Part shown: positions 63,465 through 64,000 of the stretch, in pieces
Layout of the letters: every line of letters starts with the position of its first letter
Position numbering within the stretch: position 1 is the first letter of the stretch
DNA from: an uncultured Loktanella sp.
Lineage (GTDB): Bacteria; Pseudomonadota; Alphaproteobacteria; Rhodobacterales; Rhodobacteraceae
NCBI GenBank assembly: GCA_937132065.1
Contig: CAKZNT010000052.1
Span: 59,489-123,488 of the forward strand
Length of the DNA stretch: 64,000 nt
Direction of reading: 5' to 3'
Program-made: the position numbers and the translations under genes
The notes under the pieces: model-generated
Told to the model about the DNA's origin: nothing
The model's input: only the letters and a program-made list of their open reading frames with translations
Databases searched by the model: none

Positions 63465-64000
63465 GCTTGCTCGATATCCGTGGCCTCCATTTGCGCATTT
63501 ACGGCACGCCGATCCTGCGTGATGTGTCGCTGCGCGTGGATGCGGGGCAAATCGTTGGCGTCATCGGCGAGAGCGGTTCGGGCAAATCCATGACCGCGCT
63601 TTCCCTGATGCAGCTTCTGCCGAAGCCCATGGCGCGTGTTGCGGCGGGAACGGCGGCTCTTGAGGGACGCGATATTCTTGCCCTGCCTGAAGCCGAGATG
63701 CGGCAGGTGCGTGGCCGCCATATCGGCATGATCTTTCAGGAGCCGATGACCTCGCTCAACCCGGTGCTTTCCGTCGGAAAGCAACTGGCTGGTGCGATTT
63801 CCGCTCATGGCGGGCTTTCTGAAAAAGCGATCCGCGCCCGCGCGCTTGAACTGCTCGATCAGGTGCAGATCCCCGAGCCGGCGCGGCGGCTAAAGCAATA
63901 TCCGCACGAGCTTTCCGGCGGCATGCGCCAGCGCGTGGTGATCGCCATGGCGCTGGCCCAAAGCCCGCAGATCCTGATTGCAGACGAGCCCACCACGGCG
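63461..64000 (+). CDS. DppD-type ABC transporter ATPase, cut by window end
   Basis: 180 codons visible. ATG 63461 overlaps the permease stop. Walker [11 protein letters not shown]-loop [10 protein letters not shown], signature [18 protein letters not shown] and Walker B LIADEPTT. Continues beyond base 64000. Energises peptide or related solute uptake. Confidence 0.93.
   Translation, partial: MSLLDIRGLHLRIYGTPILRDVSLRVDAGQIVGVIGESGSGKSMTALSLMQLLPKPMARVAAGTAALEGRDILALPEAEMRQVRGRHIGMIFQEPMTSLNPVLSVGKQLAGAISAHGGLSEKAIRARALELLDQVQIPEPARRLKQYPHELSGGMRQRVVIAMALAQSPQILIADEPTTA

Overview
The window reads as a chromosome segment of a marine alphaproteobacterium of the Rhodobacterales (Roseobacter group). 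Signs of this are a TRAP-rich catabolic gene set, a Rhodobacter-type valS/efp/cobQ/pcm-tolC background, a tad locus split from its secretin genes, a CtrA-type TTAA-N7-TTAA box, and a strongly coding-dense, GC-rich sequence. I see no IS element, prophage, CRISPR array, rRNA or integrase. Genus-level placement (Loktanella/Yoonia/Octadecabacter-like) would be a guess.

Layout. 1-5.2 kb: the end of a GGDEF-EAL protein, then a divergent metR/metF pair with a MetR box between them, a hotdog thioesterase, a DUF2235 hydrolase and an HD-domain protein. 5.2-19.4 kb: mostly housekeeping genes. These are valS (with an odd low-GC insertion), a hidden 52-residue Tat-signal gene, two PLP aminotransferases, an MsbA-like ABC exporter, ygfZ, efp, a small conserved gene with a strong terminator, cobQ, a PopZ-like acidic protein, tolC, pcm and tRNA-Cys. 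19.5-21.9 kb: an AraC regulator divergent from a cytochrome P450 with an unusual I-helix.

21.9-33.8 kb: a complete trans-4-hydroxy-L-proline catabolic unit. It has an epimerase, a FAD-dependent D-hydroxyproline oxidase, a DHDPS-family deaminase, a 2-oxoglutarate-semialdehyde dehydrogenase, a TRAP transporter and a GntR/FCD regulator. Facing it is a giant kinase / LytM / phospho-lyase fusion whose domains match those used for hydroxylysine breakdown. A palindromic operator (ATGGATA-TTG-TATCCAT and variants) recurs at the three promoters, so the block looks like one regulon for collagen-type amino acids.

33.8-43 kb: a LuxR regulator, then the cytoplasmic and inner-membrane half of a Tad pilus locus (flp, TadG-like, two TadE-like, CpaE, CpaF, TadB, TadC) and two small unknown genes. 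43-48 kb: a winged-helix/TPR regulator followed by a vanadium-haloperoxidase/PAP2 protein with nine Gly-Gly-Leu repeats at its N-terminus and a subtilase. Neither enzyme has a visible signal peptide.

48-58 kb holds the most interesting block: five co-directional genes for secreted DUF11-repeat proteins and a large outer-membrane beta-barrel. Three of the DUF11 proteins end abruptly at the same point of the Ig-like repeat (Y-T-V-x-Q-A-D-I-D), before its last strand. Three of them begin, right after or close to the signal peptide, with a sequence that looks like that missing strand (N-x-A-T-V-x-x-x-Y). This is what donor-strand exchange between subunits would look like, so I propose an undescribed outer-membrane filament with tip, shaft, base and barrel. 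A CtrA box lies upstream. 58-64 kb: modABC (molybdate uptake), a histone-deacetylase-family amidohydrolase, and the start of a Dpp/Opp-type peptide ABC transporter that runs off the end.
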